This document shows, piece after piece, positions 50,311 to 52,564 of a DNA stretch of 52,564 nt (position 1 is its first letter; every line of letters starts with the position of its first letter). The translations under genes and the position numbers were made by a program. The stretch comes from Desulfarculaceae bacterium (GTDB lineage: Bacteria; Desulfobacterota; Desulfarculia; Desulfarculales; Desulfarculaceae), in assembly GCA_027067385.1 (NCBI GenBank), contig JAMOVV010000043.1, positions 1-52,564 of the forward strand, in the 5' to 3' direction. The notes below the pieces were generated by a model, which was not told the DNA's origin, did not search any database, and saw nothing but the letters and a program-made list of their open reading frames with translations.

Positions 50311-51789
50311 TCACTTGTTTGCCGCGGCCGGAACCAGGCTCCGGTCCCAGCCGCCGCCCAATACGCGGTGAAGGGTTACGCGGTTGGTAAGCACCGCCAA
50401 CTCGTTGAGGATTAAGTCTTGCTCCACTTGGTAGCGGACCTTTTGGGCGTCCAAGACGGTGGTGTAGTCGGCCAGGCCGCGCAGGTAGCGGGATTGGGCC
50501 TCCTCCAGGGTGGCGCGCGCTTCCACCAGGGCCTTGGCCACCAGGTCGCGCTGGGCCATGCGCTCCTGGCGGGTGAGCAGGGCGCCCTCCACCTCGGCAA
50601 AGGCCCGCAGCACCTTTTTGGCGTATGCGGCCGCGCCCTTTTGACGGCGGGCCTCGGCGGCGCGCTGCCCGGCGGCCAGGCGGCCGGCGTTGAAGATCGG
50701 CGCCGAGATGCCGGTGGCCAAGGACCACAACTCGCTGGCTGGGCTAAACAGGTCCGACAGCTCGCCGGAGGCGGCGCCCCAGTTGGCGGTGAGCCGGATG
50801 GTGGGGAAGCGGGCGGCCTTGGCCTGGCCCACCCGAGCGTTCAGGGCCCGCAGGCTGGCCACTGCGGCCCGGACATCGGGCCGGCGCAGCAGTAGTTGTG
50901 AGGGCAAGCCGGGCGGCACCGGGTCCGGGCGGTGAAAGTAGTCGGTCGGATGCCGGCGGGCCGGTGAGGTCTTGGGATAGCTGCCCACCAGCACGGCCAG
51001 GTCTTGCTGGAGCTTGCCCAACTCCAGGCGCAGGGAGGGGATCAAGGCGTGGGCCACGGCCAGGGCCCGGTTGGCCTGGCGTACTGCCAGCGCGCTGCTC
51101 AAGCCCCTCTGGTAGCGGCCGCGCACCACCGCCAGGCTCTGACGGTAGGCGGCCAGGGCCGACTCGGCCATCTGCAGGCGGCGCTCGGTGGCCTCCATGG
51201 TGAGATAGGTGGAGACCACCGAGGCCACCACCGTCTGGATAACCGTGCGCTGGTTTTCCCGGGCCGCCAGCAGGTCGGCCTTGGCCGCTTCGTCGGCCCG
51301 GGCCAACCGCCCCCACAGGTCCAGCTCAAAGGAGGCGGCCAGGGTGAGGTTGTAGTTGTTGCTGGGCCCGGTGTCGAGCGACACGCCGGGAACCGGGGAG
51401 GCGCTCTCGGGTGATTTGCTGCGGGTGGCTTTGCCCTCCAGACCCAGGGAGGGGAAACGCTGGCTGCGGGCCTGGGTGAACAGGGCCCCTACCTCCAGCA
51501 CCCGGGCCGCCGCTTCCTTTATGTCCAGGTTATACTTCAAGGCTGCGGCCACCAGCCGGTTTATCTCCGGGTCGCCAAAGGATTCCCACCAGCGGTCCCG
51601 GGGCTTGAAGGCGCTATCCCCTTGGCCCACGTGTTGAAAGGCCGCTGGCACGGAAACCACCTGGGGCGGGCCGGTCCAGTCGGGCCCCATCTTGAGGCAG
51701 CCGCTGAGCCCGGTGGCGGCCACGGCTACGGCCAGCCCCGCGGCGACGGCCCAGGCCAACCGGCTAAGCGTCGTTGGACGTTTGGTCAT
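50311..51789 (-). CDS. RND outer-membrane channel (TolC/NodT family), lipoprotein
   Basis: A 492-aa outer-membrane efflux protein with a lipoprotein signal (LAVAVAATGLSGC|LKMGPDW; Cys at about 31). The two repeated helical modules of the family are recognised by DRWWESFGDPEINRLVAAAL, LLRRPDVRAAVASLRALNARVG and FNAGRLAAGQRAAEARR. It forms the outer part of the pump. Its ATG lies within the end of the tetR gene (26-bp overlap), so all four genes form one transcript. Confidence 0.94.
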   Translation of the reverse strand: MTKRPTTLSRLAWAVAAGLAVAVAATGLSGCLKMGPDWTGPPQVVSVPAAFQHVGQGDSAFKPRDRWWESFGDPEINRLVAAALKYNLDIKEAAARVLEVGALFTQARSQRFPSLGLEGKATRSKSPESASPVPGVSLDTGPSNNYNLTLAASFELDLWGRLARADEAAKADLLAARENQRTVIQTVVASVVSTYLTMEATERRLQMAESALAAYRQSLAVVRGRYQRGLSSALAVRQANRALAVAHALIPSLRLELGKLQQDLAVLVGSYPKTSPARRHPTDYFHRPDPVPPGLPSQLLLRRPDVRAAVASLRALNARVGQAKAARFPTIRLTANWGAASGELSDLFSPASELWSLATGISAPIFNAGRLAAGQRAAEARRQKGAAAYAKKVLRAFAEVEGALLTRQERMAQRDLVAKALVEARATLEEAQSRYLRGLADYTTVLDAQKVRYQVEQDLILNELAVLTNRVTLHRVLGGGWDRSLVPAAANK

Positions 51790-52435
51790 ATGCCAATCCC
51801 ATGCCCTTTATGCAAAAACTAACAATATGGTTCACTACCTGGTCTATAAACTGGTCGTCGTAGTCGCGGCCGACGATACGGCTCACCAGTACGCGGCTGA
51901 AATTGAACTGCAACACCATGGAAAAAATGCTGAAAATATACAGGTTTGTCTGCTCGCGTCCCACCCCGGGCGGCAGTTGAGGCGTTAGCTGCCGTAGCAG
52001 AATCTCGAAGATGGGCTTCTGCCCCTGTTCGAAGATCAAGTCGTAGGCTTCGGTGGGCTGGGCCATCTCGCGGGCGATGAGCTGGTGGAACTTGATCGCC
52101 TGGTCATAGGTGGGAAAGCCGGTGATGAACTCCTTGGCCAGCAGGCGGATCAGCTCGGCCGGGGGCAAAATACCTTGGGCGGTGGCCTGGGTTAAGACCT
52201 GGCGGATTTTTTGGGCGCGGGGCAGCCAGCGGGAGCGGAAGACCTCCAGGTAAAGGTTGCGCTTGTCGCCAAAATGGTAGTTTACCGCCGAGAGGTGGGT
52301 GCCGGCCCGGGCGGTGATCTGCCGCACGCTCACCTCGGCGTAACCTTGTACGGCAAACAGCTCCAGGGCCGCGTCCAGGAGGCGCTCTTTGGTATCGTCG
52401 TTCTTGGTTGCGGCATGTTTATCGGCGGTTTTCAT
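51764..52435 (-). CDS. TetR/AcrR-family transcriptional regulator of the efflux operon
   Basis: A 223-aa TetR-type repressor. The N-terminal helix-turn-helix is in ERLLDAALELFAVQGYAEVSVRQI and AGTHLSAVNYHFGDKRNLYLEVF. The C-terminal region is helical and ends DYDDQFIDQVVNHIVSFCIKG. It is the first gene of the RND operon and probably represses it and itself. The ATG at 52435 is chosen; a TTG frame further upstream would overlap the -35 box. Transcription is predicted to begin at or next to this ATG. Confidence 0.95.
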   Translation of the reverse strand: MKTADKHAATKNDDTKERLLDAALELFAVQGYAEVSVRQITARAGTHLSAVNYHFGDKRNLYLEVFRSRWLPRAQKIRQVLTQATAQGILPPAELIRLLAKEFITGFPTYDQAIKFHQLIAREMAQPTEAYDLIFEQGQKPIFEILLRQLTPQLPPGVGREQTNLYIFSIFSMVLQFNFSRVLVSRIVGRDYDDQFIDQVVNHIVSFCIKGMGLAYDQTSNDA

Positions 52436-52442
52436 ACGAACA

Positions 52443-52471
52443 TTTGTATCGAACGAACGTTCGAACGTCAA
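52443..52471 (-). promoter_or_regulatory. Autoregulated promoter/operator of the tetR-RND operon
   Basis: On the minus strand TTGACG (52466-52471) and TACAAA (52443-52448) are 17 bp apart. The spacer contains the perfect palindrome CGAACGTTCG (52454-52463) within GAACG repeats, a classic TetR operator position. The -10 box ends 7 bp before the ATG. The last 93 bp of the window (52472-52564) have no gene; a weak TTGACC (52524) with downstream TATACC is the only signal. Confidence 0.75.
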
Positions 52472-52564
52472 TAGCTTTTTGGTGGCGCCACGCCTGGCTC
52501 CAACGAAATCCAGCCGCCAGGTATTGACCCCGGGGTAAAGCGTGTATACCTTTGGAATATTTCG

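Overview
The window is GC-rich, gene-dense DNA from a diderm anaerobe, most likely a member of the Desulfobacterota (former Deltaproteobacteria). Three things point there: a benzoyl-CoA (BamRAQ-type) ring-cleavage cluster, a DUF169 protein and RdgC-type and DUF362 genes of the kind seen in that phylum, and envelope genes (LptE, TolC-like, RND pump, MurJ, Tat) of a Gram-negative cell. The lineage is inferred from gene content; no rRNA or marker tree is available here.

Layout. 1-6.6 kb (+): the end of uvrB, then uvrC, a TatA/TatB-family gene, tatC with an unusual insertion, a molybdopterin (SUOX-fold) protein and a 2-hydroxyacid dehydrogenase. 6.9-11.5 kb (-): copper ATPase, copper chaperone and a CstA-type transporter. 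11.9-15.9 kb (-): anaerobic aromatic-degradation operon (SDR, bamQ, bamA, bamR) with a promoter/operator region at 16.0 kb and a terminator-like hairpin inside it. 16.3-19.1 kb: a second crotonase, an amidohydrolase and a DUF169 protein separated by a three-copy structured repeat. 19.4-25.8 kb (+): leuS, lptE, holA and murJ, with rpsT on the opposite strand. 25.8-30 kb: a lytic transglycosylase, an RdgC-like trio and several uncharacterised genes. 30.2-33.8 kb: a single-domain response regulator, a large chemoreceptor and an alpha/beta hydrolase whose predicted nucleophile is Cys. 34.1-36.4 kb: tRNA-Ala(CGC) and hisB-lipoprotein-hisA.

The most interesting region is 36.9-39.0 kb (-). A gene for a 20-residue Cys-rich peptide has its own promoter and strong ribosome binding site. 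It is followed by a strong intrinsic terminator, then by a small Cys-rich protein, a radical SAM/SPASM enzyme with a PqqD-like N-terminus, and a His-tailed cupin. This has the structure of a ribosomally synthesised, post-translationally modified peptide (RiPP) cassette, and I cannot assign it to a named family. Next to it are an orphan Ser/Gly/Leu-rich protein with a structured leader, and an overlapping DUF362 - radical SAM - queC cluster. 43.3-45.8 kb (+) carries ftsB, a TPR gene, efp and a MetE-like gene. The window ends with a TetR-regulated RND efflux operon (-) whose regulator promoter contains a palindrome between -35 and -10.

Four different short repeat families sit in intergenic gaps near 18.0, 24.0, 28.8 and 34.0 kb. 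No CRISPR array, insertion sequence, integrase or rRNA gene was seen.
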